64,000 nucleotides of DNA from Streptomyces europaeiscabiei (GTDB lineage: Bacteria; Actinomycetota; Actinomycetes; Streptomycetales; Streptomycetaceae), in NCBI RefSeq assembly GCF_036346855.1, contig NZ_CP107841.1, positions 8,622,001-8,686,000 of the forward strand, read 5' to 3'. Positions 56,092 to 64,000 of this stretch are shown here, one piece after another; position 1 is the first letter of the stretch; each line of letters begins with the position of its first letter. The notes under the pieces are model-generated. The model searched no databases. It was not told the DNA's origin and saw nothing but the letters and a program-made list of their open reading frames with translations. The translations under genes were made by a program, and so were the position numbers.

Positions 56092-57657
56092 ATGGCACCA
56101 TCCACCCTCACTCCCAACCTCACCCTCAAATCCGGCACGGCCTGGACCGACGCCTGGCAGCGGTGTCTCGCCGTCGCCCCCGAGGCATTCCGGGACGACC
56201 GGGTCCTCAACCACTGGAACGGCTCCTGGCAGGCCGACGGCCGGCCACTCCCCGCCACCAGCCCCGTCGACGGCAGCCCCATCGCGGGCCCGCCCCGCCT
56301 GGACGGTGCCACGGCGCACCGGGCGGTACGCGCCTCCCTCGACCAGCACCGGGCCTGGCGCCACGTCCTCCTCGACGAACGTCGCGCCCGGGTCGCCGCC
56401 ACCCTCGACGCCCTCACCCAGCACCGCGAACTGCTCGCCCTGCTCCTCGTCTGGGAGATCGGCAAACCCTGGCGGCTCGCGCAGGCCGACGTGGACCGGG
56501 CCATCGACGGCGTGCGCTGGTACGTCGACGGCATCGAGCCCATGGTCGAAGGACGCGTCCCCCTCGACGGCCCCGTCTCCAACATCGCCAGCTGGAACTA
56601 CCCCATGAGCGTGCTCGTCCACGCGATGCTGGTCCAGGCGCTGGCGGGGAACGCGGTCATCGCCAAGGCCCCGACCGACGGCGGCGTCGCCTGCCTCACC
56701 CTGGCCGGTGCGCTCGCCGCCCGCGAGGGCCTCCCCGTCACCCTCGTCAGCGGCAGCGGGGGCGAACTGTCGGAGGCGCTGGTCCGCGCCCCCGAGATCG
56801 GCTGCGTCTCCTTCGTCGGCGGCCGAGACACCGGTGCCGCCGTGGCCACCGCCGTGGCCGATCTCGGCAAACGGCACGTACTGGAACAGGAGGGACTGAA
56901 CACCTGGGGCATCTGGAACCACACGGACTGGGACACCCTGACCGCCGTCATCCCCAAGCTCTTCGACTACGGCAAACAGCGCTGCACGGCCTACCCGCGC
57001 TTCGTCGTCCAGCGTGAGCTGTTCGACGAGTTCCTGGCCGCGTACCTCCCGGCGGTCCGCACGCTCCGGATCGGCCACCCCCTCGCCGTGGAGCACCCCG
57101 ACGACCCGTACCCGAAGCTGGACTTCGGGCCCGTCATCAACGCGGCCAAGGCCAAGGAGCTGACCGACCAGGTCGCCGAGGCCGTCGACCGGGGCGCCGT
57201 CCCGCTCCACCGGGGCCGGCTCGCCGACGCGCGCTTCCTGCCCGGCCAGGACACCGGCGCATACGTCCAGCCCGTCACCCTCCTCAACCCACCCTCGTCC
57301 TCCCCGCTCCACCACGCGGAACCCTTCGGCCCGGTCGACACGATCGTCCTGGTCGACACCGAGGCCGAACTGCTCGCCGCCATGAACGCCTCGAACGGCG
57401 CGCTCGTCGCCACCCTCTCCACCGACGACCGCGCGACGTACGAGCGGCTGGCACCCCAGATCCGCGCGTTCAAGGTCGGCCACGGCACACCCCGCTCGCG
57501 CGGCGACCGCGAGGAGCTCTTCGGCGGCTTCGGCGCGTCCTGGCGGGGCGCCTTCGTCGGCGGTGAGCTGCTCGTCAGGGCCGTCACGCGCGGTCCGGCG
57601 GGGGAGCGGCTGCCGGGCAACTTCCCCGAGTACCACCTCATGCCGTCCGCGGCCTGA
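56092..57657 (+). CDS. Aldehyde dehydrogenase family protein
   Basis: 521 residues from ATG 56092, with GGAGAA upstream; the frame extends back into sucD territory without coding character. NAD domain (SNIASWNYPMSVLVHAMLVQ read as ASWNYPMSVL), FVGGRDTGA, catalytic general-base Glu in LEQEGLN and nucleophile Cys298 in QRCTAYPR. EQEGLNTWGIW departs from the usual ELGGKNP, so it is a divergent branch. Substrate unknown; position suggests an aldehyde such as glyoxylate or succinic semialdehyde feeding the CoA pathway, which is inference. Confidence 0.82.
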   Translation: MAPSTLTPNLTLKSGTAWTDAWQRCLAVAPEAFRDDRVLNHWNGSWQADGRPLPATSPVDGSPIAGPPRLDGATAHRAVRASLDQHRAWRHVLLDERRARVAATLDALTQHRELLALLLVWEIGKPWRLAQADVDRAIDGVRWYVDGIEPMVEGRVPLDGPVSNIASWNYPMSVLVHAMLVQALAGNAVIAKAPTDGGVACLTLAGALAAREGLPVTLVSGSGGELSEALVRAPEIGCVSFVGGRDTGAAVATAVADLGKRHVLEQEGLNTWGIWNHTDWDTLTAVIPKLFDYGKQRCTAYPRFVVQRELFDEFLAAYLPAVRTLRIGHPLAVEHPDDPYPKLDFGPVINAAKAKELTDQVAEAVDRGAVPLHRGRLADARFLPGQDTGAYVQPVTLLNPPSSSPLHHAEPFGPVDTIVLVDTEAELLAAMNASNGALVATLSTDDRATYERLAPQIRAFKVGHGTPRSRGDREELFGGFGASWRGAFVGGELLVRAVTRGPAGERLPGNFPEYHLMPSAA

Positions 57658-57694
57658 CCTGGCCGGATCGTGACCGTCCGATCACCTCTGGTGA

Positions 57695-57730
57695 GGTCGT
57701 GCGGGCCTGCTCGCCGAGGCCCGCACGACC
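57695..57730 (+). terminator. Stem-loop after aldehyde dehydrogenase
   Basis: Perfect 14-bp arms GGTCGTGCGGGCCT (57695-57708) and AGGCCCGCACGACC (57717-57730) with an 8-base loop. It closes the sucCD-aldehyde dehydrogenase unit. Confidence 0.8.
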
Positions 57731-57843
57731 CCGTCCGAGGCGTGAACAAGCAGGTGGATATGCAGGTGAAGGGCACTCCGAAAGCTTGGTATTGTTGTCC
57801 ATGTCGCCGCCGGGAACACCCCTGGCAAGGCGGCAGACACCTG

Positions 57844-57928
57844 GTCCGGGTGGCGGAATGGCAGACGCGCTAGCTTGAGGTGCTAGTGCCCTTTATCGGG
57901 CGTGGGGGTTCAAGTCCCCCCTCGGACA
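57844..57928 (+). tRNA. tRNA-Leu (anticodon GAG)
   Basis: 85 nt with a class II long variable arm. Acceptor stem GTCCGGG/CTCGGAC (57844-57850 and 57921-57927), discriminator A, D-arm GGCGGAATGGCAGAC, anticodon stem CTAGC/GCTAG around the loop TTGAGGT with anticodon GAG, T-arm GGGGGTTCAAGTCCCCC. CCA is not encoded. Reads CUC and CUU leucine codons. Confidence 0.95.
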
Positions 57929-57934
57929 CATCGA

Positions 57935-57971
57935 CCCCATCGACCGCTTTCGGTCGGTGGGGTTTTCTTTT
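57935..57971 (+). terminator. Intrinsic terminator of tRNA-Leu
   Basis: CCCCATCGACCG (57935-57946) pairs with CGGTCGGTGGGG (57951-57962; one G-T pair) around CTTT, followed by the T-rich tract TTTTCTTTT. A textbook T-tract terminator, uncommon in this genus. Confidence 0.92.
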
Positions 57972-58103
57972 GTGCGAGGTCTCCGTGCGAGGTCTCCGTG
58001 TGAGCACGCGGTGCTGAAAACGTGGTGCTGAAAATGCGGTGCGCCTGCCCCTCCGCCCTCCCTAGACTCGCCCCACCAAGTGACGAGAGAGGGGAGCCCG
58101 GCC

Positions 58104-58220
58104 GTGTGTGACCGTACCGCCGTCGTCGTTCCCCGTTCCCTGTACGAGGTGATCCTCGTGTCCTCGTCCGTCCGGTGCCCGCTGCGCGGCCGGTACCGGA
58201 TGTCCGTGACGAACGTCTGA
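58104..58220 (+). CDS. Possible 38-residue leader peptide upstream of the EF-G paralogue
   Basis: GTG 58104 follows GAGAGGGGAG and opens VCDRTAVVVPRSLYEVILV, then SSSVRCPLRGRYRMSVTNV and a TGA. It ends 123 bp before the EF-G-like gene. A well-placed ribosome site and short basic product make it a candidate upstream ORF for translation-sensing control of a translation factor. It could also be spurious. Confidence 0.45.
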   Translation: MCDRTAVVVPRSLYEVILVSSSVRCPLRGRYRMSVTNV

Positions 58221-58343
58221 CGTCGAAACCCATGTGCCTGCGGGTGGAGTGACAGCTCCGGCCGCGCGCTCACCCTTGCCGTCCGCCGTCCCCGCACGGG
58301 AATCGCGCTGCCCCGAAACAGCTCAGCTGAAAGGCCACGGGCC

Positions 58344-60425
58344 ATGCGCAGCAACGTCGACAACATCACCAACCCTCTGACCGTCGTCCGCAACCTGGGC
58401 ATCCTCGCCCACGTCGACGCCGGCAAGACCACCGTCACCGAGCGGTTCCTGTACGCCACCGGGACCACGCACAAGCGCGGCGAGGTCCACGACGGCACGA
58501 CCGTCACCGACTTCGATCCGCAGGAGCGCGATCGCGGCATCACGATCTTCGCAGCGGCCGTGAGTTGTGCCTGGGACGGTCATCGGATCAACCTGATCGA
58601 CACCCCGGGCCACGTCGACTTCGCCGATGAGGTGGAGCGTTCGCTCCGGGTGCTCGACGGCGCGATCGCGGTGTTCGACGCGGTCGCCGGGGTCGAGCCG
58701 CAGAGCGAGTCCGTGTGGCGGCAGGCCGACCGGCACGGCGTACCGCGCATCGCCTTCGTCAACAAGCTGGACCGCGCGGGCGCCGACCTCGACACGGCCG
58801 TCGAGTCGATCCGTCAGCGGCTCCATCCGGCGCCGCTGGTGGTGCAGTTGCCGATCGGTACGGAGGACGGGTTCGTCGGAGTGGTGGACCTGCTGCGTAT
58901 GCGCGCCCTGGTCTGGGCGGACGGTGGCGACACGGCCGAGGAGGGGCCGGTACCGGACGCCCTGCGGGACGAGGCGGAGCGACGCCGACGGCGCTTGGAG
59001 GAGGCGGTCGCGGAACTGCACCCCATGGCGCTGGAGGAGTTCTGCGCCGAGTCCACGCTCTCCGCGCGGACGCTGGCCTCCGCGCTGCGTGACCTGACCC
59101 GCACGGGTGAGGGCGTGGTCGTGCTGTGCGGCTCGGCCTACCGCAACCGTGGCATCGAACCGCTGCTCGACGCGGTCGTGGCCTATCTGCCCTCGCCGCT
59201 GGACGTGCCGCCCATACGCGGTACGCACGACGGCAGGGAGCAGGAGCGGGCCGCCGACGAACAGGCGCCGGTCGCGGCCCTGGCGTTCAAGGTGAGCGCC
59301 ACGGCCACGGGACGGCTGACCTACCTGAGGCTCTACTCGGGAACGATCCGGAAGGGGGACACCGTGCTGGACGCGGGCACGGGGCGCACCGAGCGGATCG
59401 GCCGGATCCTGCGCGTCCGGGCCGACCGGCACGCCGAACTGGACCGGGCGGTGGCCGGGGACATCGTCGCGGTGGTCGGGCTGAAGTCGGCCCGCGCGGG
59501 GACCACCCTGTGCGCGCCGGTGGCGCCGCTGCTCCTCGAACCCCCGTCCGTCGCCGACCCGGTGGTGTCGGTGGCCGTCGAGGCACGGAAGAGCACCGAC
59601 ACCGACCGGCTCGCGACGGCCCTCGCACGCCTGGCCGAGGAGGACCCCTCACTGGTCGTACGGACCGACCCCGAGACCGGCCAGACCCTGCTGTCGGGAA
59701 TGGGCGAACTGCATCTGGAGGTGGCGGTGGAGAAGATCCGGCAGAGCCAGGGGCTCGAAGTCGCCGTCGGTCGCCCTCGTGTCGCTTATCGCGAGACGGT
59801 CGTGCGCGGGGTGTCCGGTCTGGTCTTCCGGCACGTCAAACAGGACGGCGGGGCCGGGCAGTTCGCCCATGTCGTCCTCGACGTGGCACCCCTGGAGGCG
59901 GACGGCGACGGCGGTGGCGCCCCCACGGGTTTCGTCTTCCGATCGACCGTCGTCGGCGGCCGGGTGCCGCAGGAGTATGTCCGCGCGGTCGAGGCCGGCT
60001 GCCGTGACGCCCTCGCCGAAGGGCCGCTCGGCGGTCACCCGGTGACCGGGCTGAGCGTCACCCTGACCGACGGGGCGACCCACTCCAAGGACTCCTCGGA
60101 GATGGCGTTCCGCACGGCCGGGCGGTTCGCGCTCCGGGAGGCCATGCGGGTCGGTGTGATGGGTCTCCTCGAACCCGTCGTCGACGTCACGGTCACCGTG
60201 CCCGCGGATGCCGTGGGCGGGGTGCTCGGTGATCTCGCGGCGCGCCGGGGCCGGGTCTCGGACTCCGTGCCCCGGGCGGGCTCGGTGGTGATCACCGCGA
60301 CCGTGCCGCTGGCGGAGTTGTTCGGGTACGCGACGCGGCTGCGCAGCCGCACGCAGGGGCGGGGCACGTTCACGACGCGGCCCGCGGGGTACGCCCCGGC
60401 GCCGGGGACGGTGCCGGTGAGTTAG
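58344..60425 (+). CDS. EF-G paralogue (translational GTPase)
   Basis: 693 residues. GTPase motifs: AHVDAGKTT at residues 22-30, [14 protein letters not shown] and [23 protein letters not shown] follows the EF-G pattern, and domain IV ([30 protein letters not shown]) and domain V ([11 protein letters not shown]) are complete. It is a divergent copy beyond the housekeeping fusA, which normally lies with ribosomal protein genes. Related branches include ribosomal protection proteins for tetracycline or fusidate; the N-terminal G domain here is closer to EF-G than to Tet(M). Role in resistance is untested. Confidence 0.85.
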   Translation: MRSNVDNITNPLTVVRNLGILAHVDAGKTTVTERFLYATGTTHKRGEVHDGTTVTDFDPQERDRGITIFAAAVSCAWDGHRINLIDTPGHVDFADEVERSLRVLDGAIAVFDAVAGVEPQSESVWRQADRHGVPRIAFVNKLDRAGADLDTAVESIRQRLHPAPLVVQLPIGTEDGFVGVVDLLRMRALVWADGGDTAEEGPVPDALRDEAERRRRRLEEAVAELHPMALEEFCAESTLSARTLASALRDLTRTGEGVVVLCGSAYRNRGIEPLLDAVVAYLPSPLDVPPIRGTHDGREQERAADEQAPVAALAFKVSATATGRLTYLRLYSGTIRKGDTVLDAGTGRTERIGRILRVRADRHAELDRAVAGDIVAVVGLKSARAGTTLCAPVAPLLLEPPSVADPVVSVAVEARKSTDTDRLATALARLAEEDPSLVVRTDPETGQTLLSGMGELHLEVAVEKIRQSQGLEVAVGRPRVAYRETVVRGVSGLVFRHVKQDGGAGQFAHVVLDVAPLEADGDGGGAPTGFVFRSTVVGGRVPQEYVRAVEAGCRDALAEGPLGGHPVTGLSVTLTDGATHSKDSSEMAFRTAGRFALREAMRVGVMGLLEPVVDVTVTVPADAVGGVLGDLAARRGRVSDSVPRAGSVVITATVPLAELFGYATRLRSRTQGRGTFTTRPAGYAPAPGTVPVS

Positions 60426-60513
60426 AGGTTGGCGGGGGCGGGGAGTTTTCCTCGCCCCCGCCGCCCCTACCCGTCCCATGCCCGGGGCTCCGCCCCGGAC
60501 CCCGCTCCTCGAA

Positions 60514-60547
60514 CGCCGGAGGGGCTGAACTCTCAGCCCCTCCGGCG
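60514..60547. terminator. Bidirectional terminator hairpin
   Basis: Perfect 15-bp arms CGCCGGAGGGGCTGA (60514-60528) and TCAGCCCCTCCGGCG (60533-60547) around ACTC, between the convergent EF-G-like and arabinofuranosidase genes. A second hairpin, CCGGGGC/GCCCCGG, is close upstream. This hairpin type is common between Streptomyces genes. Confidence 0.88.
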
Positions 60548-60561
60548 CTGTCACCGCGCGG

Positions 60562-61932
60562 TCAGGCCCAGGGGCTCACCGCCCTGAAGGAACTGTCGGC
60601 GCGGAAGGTGTCCGTCGCCTGGTACACGTCCAGGCGCAGCTCGTAGTTGTAGTGCCGGATGTAGCGGCCCGGGTAGTTGTACGACTCCAGGCGTACCGTG
60701 CCGGAAGCCGTGCCGGGTCGGGCGCAGTACGTGGCGTCCTTGTCGAAGACGGTCGTGCCGTCGTCCGTGGCGAAGCGGATCCGGTAGTCCCAGTGGCGCA
60801 GATAGCGGCCGGCGGAGTCGCGGAAGGAGTAGCAGTTGGCGTCCGCGAGGCCGGGCACGACCGTGAAGGTCGCGCTCTGCTTGACGGCGGTGGTGCTGGA
60901 GGAGGTCACCGGGTCGACGTAGCCGAGGCTGTCGGAGCGGACCACGGCGTAGCGGCCCGTGTAGTTGACGGACTGCAGGGACCGGGTGGTGTTGGTCGGC
61001 AGGGTGACGCCGCCGGACACGGTCTCCTTGAGGACGGTCAGGTGGCGTACGAAGCCGGTGAGGCCCGGCAGTTCGGTCGGGGTCGACCAGGTGGCGAAGT
61101 TGTCATAGCTGTCGCTGTACCAGTACTTCTGGTCGCCGTAGGCGTCGTAGTAGATCCGCCAGCCGCCGTTGTCGAGCTGGACGAGCGCCGGGCCCTCCTT
61201 CCCGGAGCCGAAGCCGGCCCAGTTTCCGGTCTTCTGGAAGGTGTACGGGCCGGTGAGGCTGGAGGCGGTCGCGTACTCGATGTACTTGGTCGTCTCGTTC
61301 TTGGTGAACGCGTGGTAGGTGGAGCCGATCTTGACGATGAAGGTGTCGATGTAGTTCGGGCTGATGCCGGAGAGCACGGTCGGTGCGGACCAGGCGGTGA
61401 GAGCGGAGTTGGTCGCCGTCAGCTTGTACGGCTTGAAGATCCACTCGCCGCCGGCCGCGACGGACGCGGACAGGATGATGTTGACGCTGCCGTTGGTGTC
61501 GACGAACCACTCGGGCGCCCAGGCGCGCTGCAGACCGCTGATCGGGACCGTGTAGTCGTACAGGAAGGTCCAGTTGACGCGGTCGGTGGAGCGGGCGAAG
61601 CCGATGGTGGTGGAGAGCGCCGACCAGGTGCGGGTGGTGTAGGTCAGGTAGTAGTAGCCGTCCGTGTGCTTGAAGATGCTGGGGTCACGGATCAGGCCGG
61701 AGGGCGGGGTGTACGCCGGGCCCTTCTGGAGGGTGAACCCGGTCGCGTCCGGCGAGTCGTAGACGTACATGTTCGACTCGCTGCTGTTGGTGAACGCGGT
61801 CATGGTGTACCGCGTCGCCTGTCCCGCCGACGGGTGGGCGGCTCCGGCCGCGCCGGCGAAGGCGGTGGTGAGCCCCAGGAGGGCGGCCACCGAGGTGAGT
61901 AGGGCGAGGACTGCCCTGAGGGTTCTGTTCAA
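60562..61932 (-). CDS. Secreted GH43/GH62-like arabinofuranosidase with AbfB (CBM42) domain
   Basis: 456 residues starting at TTG 61932, with GGGACGAG upstream. Signal peptide to about residue 31 (AGA). Five-bladed propeller domain (LIRDPSIFKHTDGYYYLTY, FARSTDRVNW, RAWAPEWFVD, SGKEGPALVQLDNGGWRIYYD) carries the Asp and Glu blocks of the family. The C-terminal beta-trefoil (about 316-456) has repeated NYTGRYAVVRS, SAGRYLRHWDY and NYPGRYIRHYNY motifs typical of arabinose-binding AbfB domains. It likely releases arabinose from arabinoxylan or arabinan, adding a hemicellulase to the window. Confidence 0.85.
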   Translation of the reverse strand: MNRTLRAVLALLTSVAALLGLTTAFAGAAGAAHPSAGQATRYTMTAFTNSSESNMYVYDSPDATGFTLQKGPAYTPPSGLIRDPSIFKHTDGYYYLTYTTRTWSALSTTIGFARSTDRVNWTFLYDYTVPISGLQRAWAPEWFVDTNGSVNIILSASVAAGGEWIFKPYKLTATNSALTAWSAPTVLSGISPNYIDTFIVKIGSTYHAFTKNETTKYIEYATASSLTGPYTFQKTGNWAGFGSGKEGPALVQLDNGGWRIYYDAYGDQKYWYSDSYDNFATWSTPTELPGLTGFVRHLTVLKETVSGGVTLPTNTTRSLQSVNYTGRYAVVRSDSLGYVDPVTSSSTTAVKQSATFTVVPGLADANCYSFRDSAGRYLRHWDYRIRFATDDGTTVFDKDATYCARPGTASGTVRLESYNYPGRYIRHYNYELRLDVYQATDTFRADSSFRAVSPWA

Positions 61933-62014
61933 CGCTCGTCCCGTCGCTGCGTGAACTGCCTTGAAGCGTGGGATGTTGTTCGAAATGTCGGCTCTTGTGC
62001 GGAACTTCGGTCAG

Positions 62015-62043
62015 AAGATAAGAGGGGGGCATGTGCGCGTCAA
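62015..62043 (-). promoter_or_regulatory. Likely housekeeping promoter of the arabinofuranosidase
   Basis: On the minus strand, TTGACG (62038-62043) and TATCTT (62015-62020) are separated by exactly 17 bp, a good sigma-70-like match about 80 bp upstream of the TTG start. The rest of spacer 61933-62317 (385 bp) shows no gene; it also holds the divergent lipoprotein promoter. Confidence 0.65.
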
Positions 62044-62317
62044 TGGATTCGGTCAGGTTTTCTGCGAGACGAGATTCCGCTTTGAGCCCGCCCTGACTCC
62101 GCTGTGATGCGGCTGTGCCCGCCTTCCCCTTCCCCCCGTACCACTCCGGCGTTGCCTCCGGTTCCGTGTTTCCGCAGGTCGCCCCCCGTTTCCCGGTTGC
62201 CGCACAGGAGGGCAACAGGAAACCCGTCGACCCCGGTGGGCGGCGGAGCAACTCTTGAGTCGTCAGCAGCGACGGAGCCCGGAAACGGGACGGATGAGGC
62301 CAAGGGGGGTGGAGGTC

Positions 62318-63247
62318 ATGAGACGAGCGCTCATGTCTCTGTGCGTGGTCATGGCGGCCACCGCGGCCGTCACCACCGGATGCGCCGGCGGTGACAGCGG
62401 CGACGGGGGCCGGGAGCAGGCGGACCGGCAGCCGCGTCCCCCGGCGCTGACCTGGCAGCAGGAACTGCGCAACAACGACGCCCAGCAGCGCCTGACGGCC
62501 CAGTGCATGAAACGCCAGGGCTTCACCTACTGGGAGGACCGCACCCTGACCCTCCAGGAGAGCCGCCCGGTGCGCTACGTCCAGGACGACGTGGCGTGGG
62601 CCCTTACGTACGGGTACGGCGGGCGGATCGATGCGAAGAGCCAGGAAGTCCGTGAGGACAACCCCATCGGCACCTACCGTCAGAGCCTCTCCCCGTCCCG
62701 GCGCGACGCCTTCGACATCGCACTCGACGGCGGCGACGACGCCCGGCTCCTCACCGCGCCGCTGCCGGGCGGCGGTGAGATCCGCAAGCGCGTCGGCGGC
62801 TGCACCGAGGAGGCCGAGCGCAAGCTCTACGGCGACCCGGCCGCCTGGTTCCGCACGAGCAAGGTCGCTGCCGGCCTCAACGCCCTCTACGCCGACGACC
62901 TACTGAAGGACCGTCAGTTCAGTGCGGCGGTACAGGCATGGGCCCGGTGCATGACGAAGGCCGGGCAGCCCTACAAGGACCCCCAGGCGGCCCGCGACGC
63001 CGCCCGGGTCAACACCAGTCGGCTGGGCGCCGCTCGCGCCGACGAGGCGTTCGCCGCCGAGCGTAGGACGGCCCTGGCGGACGCGACCTGCGCCCGCGAG
63101 ACGTCCCTCCGGGCCGTGGTGTCGGCCCGGGAGACCCACTACCAGGACCGCCTGCGCGACCGGTACGGCAAGGATCTCGACACCTACCGGAACCTCGGTC
63201 GGCAGGCCTACGACCGGGCGGTGCGCATCGTTCCGGCGCGCGACTGA
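62318..63247 (+). CDS. Hypothetical lipoprotein
   Basis: 309 residues from ATG 62318, with AAGGGGGG upstream. VMAATAAVTTGC is a lipobox with Cys22. The mature part is helical with conserved Cys in CMKRQGFTYWED, GGCTEEAE, ARCMTKAGQPY and DATCARET, spaced to form two disulfides. This pattern is common in Streptomyces exported hypotheticals. Function unknown. Confidence 0.75.
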   Translation: MRRALMSLCVVMAATAAVTTGCAGGDSGDGGREQADRQPRPPALTWQQELRNNDAQQRLTAQCMKRQGFTYWEDRTLTLQESRPVRYVQDDVAWALTYGYGGRIDAKSQEVREDNPIGTYRQSLSPSRRDAFDIALDGGDDARLLTAPLPGGGEIRKRVGGCTEEAERKLYGDPAAWFRTSKVAAGLNALYADDLLKDRQFSAAVQAWARCMTKAGQPYKDPQAARDAARVNTSRLGAARADEAFAAERRTALADATCARETSLRAVVSARETHYQDRLRDRYGKDLDTYRNLGRQAYDRAVRIVPARD

Positions 63248-63362
63248 CCATCTCGCGCGCCGGCGCACACCGTTCACCGGTGGCGGCACCGGGCAACCGC
63301 CCTGCGCACCGTCACCGCCGCACCGCCACCCCGCACCATCAACCGAAACGAGGGGAAACACC

Positions 63363-63809
63363 ATGCGCAAGTTCACCGTCACGGCAGCGCTTCTCGGGCT
63401 CACCGCTCTGGGCGTCGTCGTACCCACCGCCACCGCGCAGGCAGCCGAGAGCGCCGTCGCGGGCCCCGGCTGTGACAGCAAGTGGGGTCCGCGCAACGGC
63501 AACGTGTACGCCTGGGACGGCCAGGACTGCTCGGGCGAGCAGTTGATCGGTACCCCCAACAGCAGCGGCGACTGGGGCAACTCCAGCAACAGGGCCTCGT
63601 CCGTCATGAACCGCGGCTACACCGGCAATCTGGCGATCGTCAAGTTCTTCTACCTGCGGAACCACGAAGGAGGCCACACCTGCCTCCACCCGGGCGAGCT
63701 GTACGCCGACAACCTGACAGACAACAACTTCACCAACGGACAGATCGTGGACAACAACATCATGTCGCACCAGTGGGTGAACGGCGGCTGCGGGGTCAAC
63801 CTCACCTGA
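63363..63809 (+). CDS. Small secreted protein, possibly peptidase-inhibitor I36-like
   Basis: 148 residues. Signal peptide to about residue 27 (AQA). Mature part is Asn/Gly-rich with four Cys (GPGCDSKWGP, QDCSG, GHTCLHPG, GGCG) and blocks NVYAWDGQDC, NRASSVMNRGY, FYLRNHEGG. The shape resembles the crystallin-like I36 inhibitors of actinobacteria, but the match is by eye. It starts just after GAAACGAGGGG, 115 bp from the lipoprotein. Confidence 0.65.
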   Translation: MRKFTVTAALLGLTALGVVVPTATAQAAESAVAGPGCDSKWGPRNGNVYAWDGQDCSGEQLIGTPNSSGDWGNSSNRASSVMNRGYTGNLAIVKFFYLRNHEGGHTCLHPGELYADNLTDNNFTNGQIVDNNIMSHQWVNGGCGVNLT

Positions 63810-63879
63810 TCCGTCCGACCGGCACGGGCGGCACGGTACCGACCACCCCGGGCCGCCCGAGCCCTTGCCGACAGAGCTG

Positions 63880-63926
63880 ACGAACGTCCGGAACCGGCCG
63901 CCCTGCCCGCGGTTCCGGACGTTCGT
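63880..63926 (+). terminator. 17-bp perfect hairpin after the small secreted protein
   Basis: ACGAACGTCCGGAACCG (63880-63896) pairs perfectly with CGGTTCCGGACGTTCGT (63910-63926), followed by GTTTT. The last 74 bp of the window show nothing else. Confidence 0.88.
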
Positions 63927-64000
63927 GTTTTCGCCACTCCGGGTGAAAGACTTGGTCACCCTCACCGAACCGACAGTAACCTGGGCATCCGCCGTCTCAC

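Noticed and set aside
57844..57928. tRNA-Leu as an integration site with a mobile element
   Set aside because: No integrase gene and no repeated 3' tRNA end were found nearby.
58344..60425. Tet(M)-type tetracycline resistance gene
   Set aside because: The N-terminal GTPase region and domain IV follow the EF-G pattern; resistance cannot be claimed from sequence alone.

Overview
The window is high-GC actinobacterial chromosome, almost certainly Streptomyces. Supporting signs are third-position G/C bias throughout, many GTG and some TTG starts with GGAGG-type ribosome sites, Tat and lipoprotein signals, secreted cellulases with CBM2 modules, CebR-type operators, and dense ATGA/GTGA overlaps.

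Layout. 1-7.5 kb: a plant-polysaccharide island with GH74 xyloglucanase (cut by the left edge), GH48 and GH6 cellulases; two CebR-like boxes lie between the divergent GH48 and GH6 genes. 7.5-18 kb: ordinary accessory genes (DHFR-like reductase, His-rich methyltransferase, SDR, aldo/keto reductase, polysaccharide-lyase-like protein, long-chain acyl-CoA ligase, LysR with a divergent SBF transporter, DUF4185-like protein) plus a gluconokinase pseudogene. 18-28.4 kb: NAD-linked formate dehydrogenase operon with its catalytic subunit split over two genes, a ketopantoate-reductase-like gene, a divergent OFA-family oxalate/formate transporter with a 45-residue small subunit, a KAS III enzyme and a GntR/FadR regulator. 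28.4-46.8 kb: ROK regulator, ribose-type ABC importer, Gfo/Idh/MocA oxidoreductase, sugar isomerases, a sorbosone-dehydrogenase/PKD protein, a ThuA/DUF1080 lipoprotein and an incomplete ebo cluster (eboA, eboB, eboE, eboF) preceded by a truncated inositol-phosphate-synthase remnant. 46.8-57.7 kb: second OFA transporter, NDP-forming acyl-CoA synthetase, formyl-CoA transferase, oxalyl-CoA decarboxylase-like enzyme, divergent sucC/sucD paralogues and an aldehyde dehydrogenase. 57.8-64 kb: tRNA-Leu(GAG), a possible leader peptide, an EF-G paralogue, an arabinofuranosidase and two small exported proteins.

How they work together. The two OFA transporters, CoA transferase, ThDP decarboxylase and NAD-dependent formate dehydrogenase form a complete oxalate route: uptake, oxalyl-CoA, formyl-CoA, formate, then CO2 plus NADH. 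The parts are about 25 kb apart, but three promoters (formate dehydrogenase/OFA, the gntR gene, oxc/sucC) carry related palindromic motifs around TCTACAGT, suggesting one GntR-type regulon. Between them sits a sugar/polyol and ebo region whose product and substrate cannot be read from the sequence.

Intergenic regions are rich in repeats: a 184-bp long inverted repeat, a 92-bp tandem duplication of a gene end with its terminator hairpin, a 19-bp perfect inverted repeat whose arm recurs 15 kb away, and several short tandem arrays. All annotation is by eye, without database searches.
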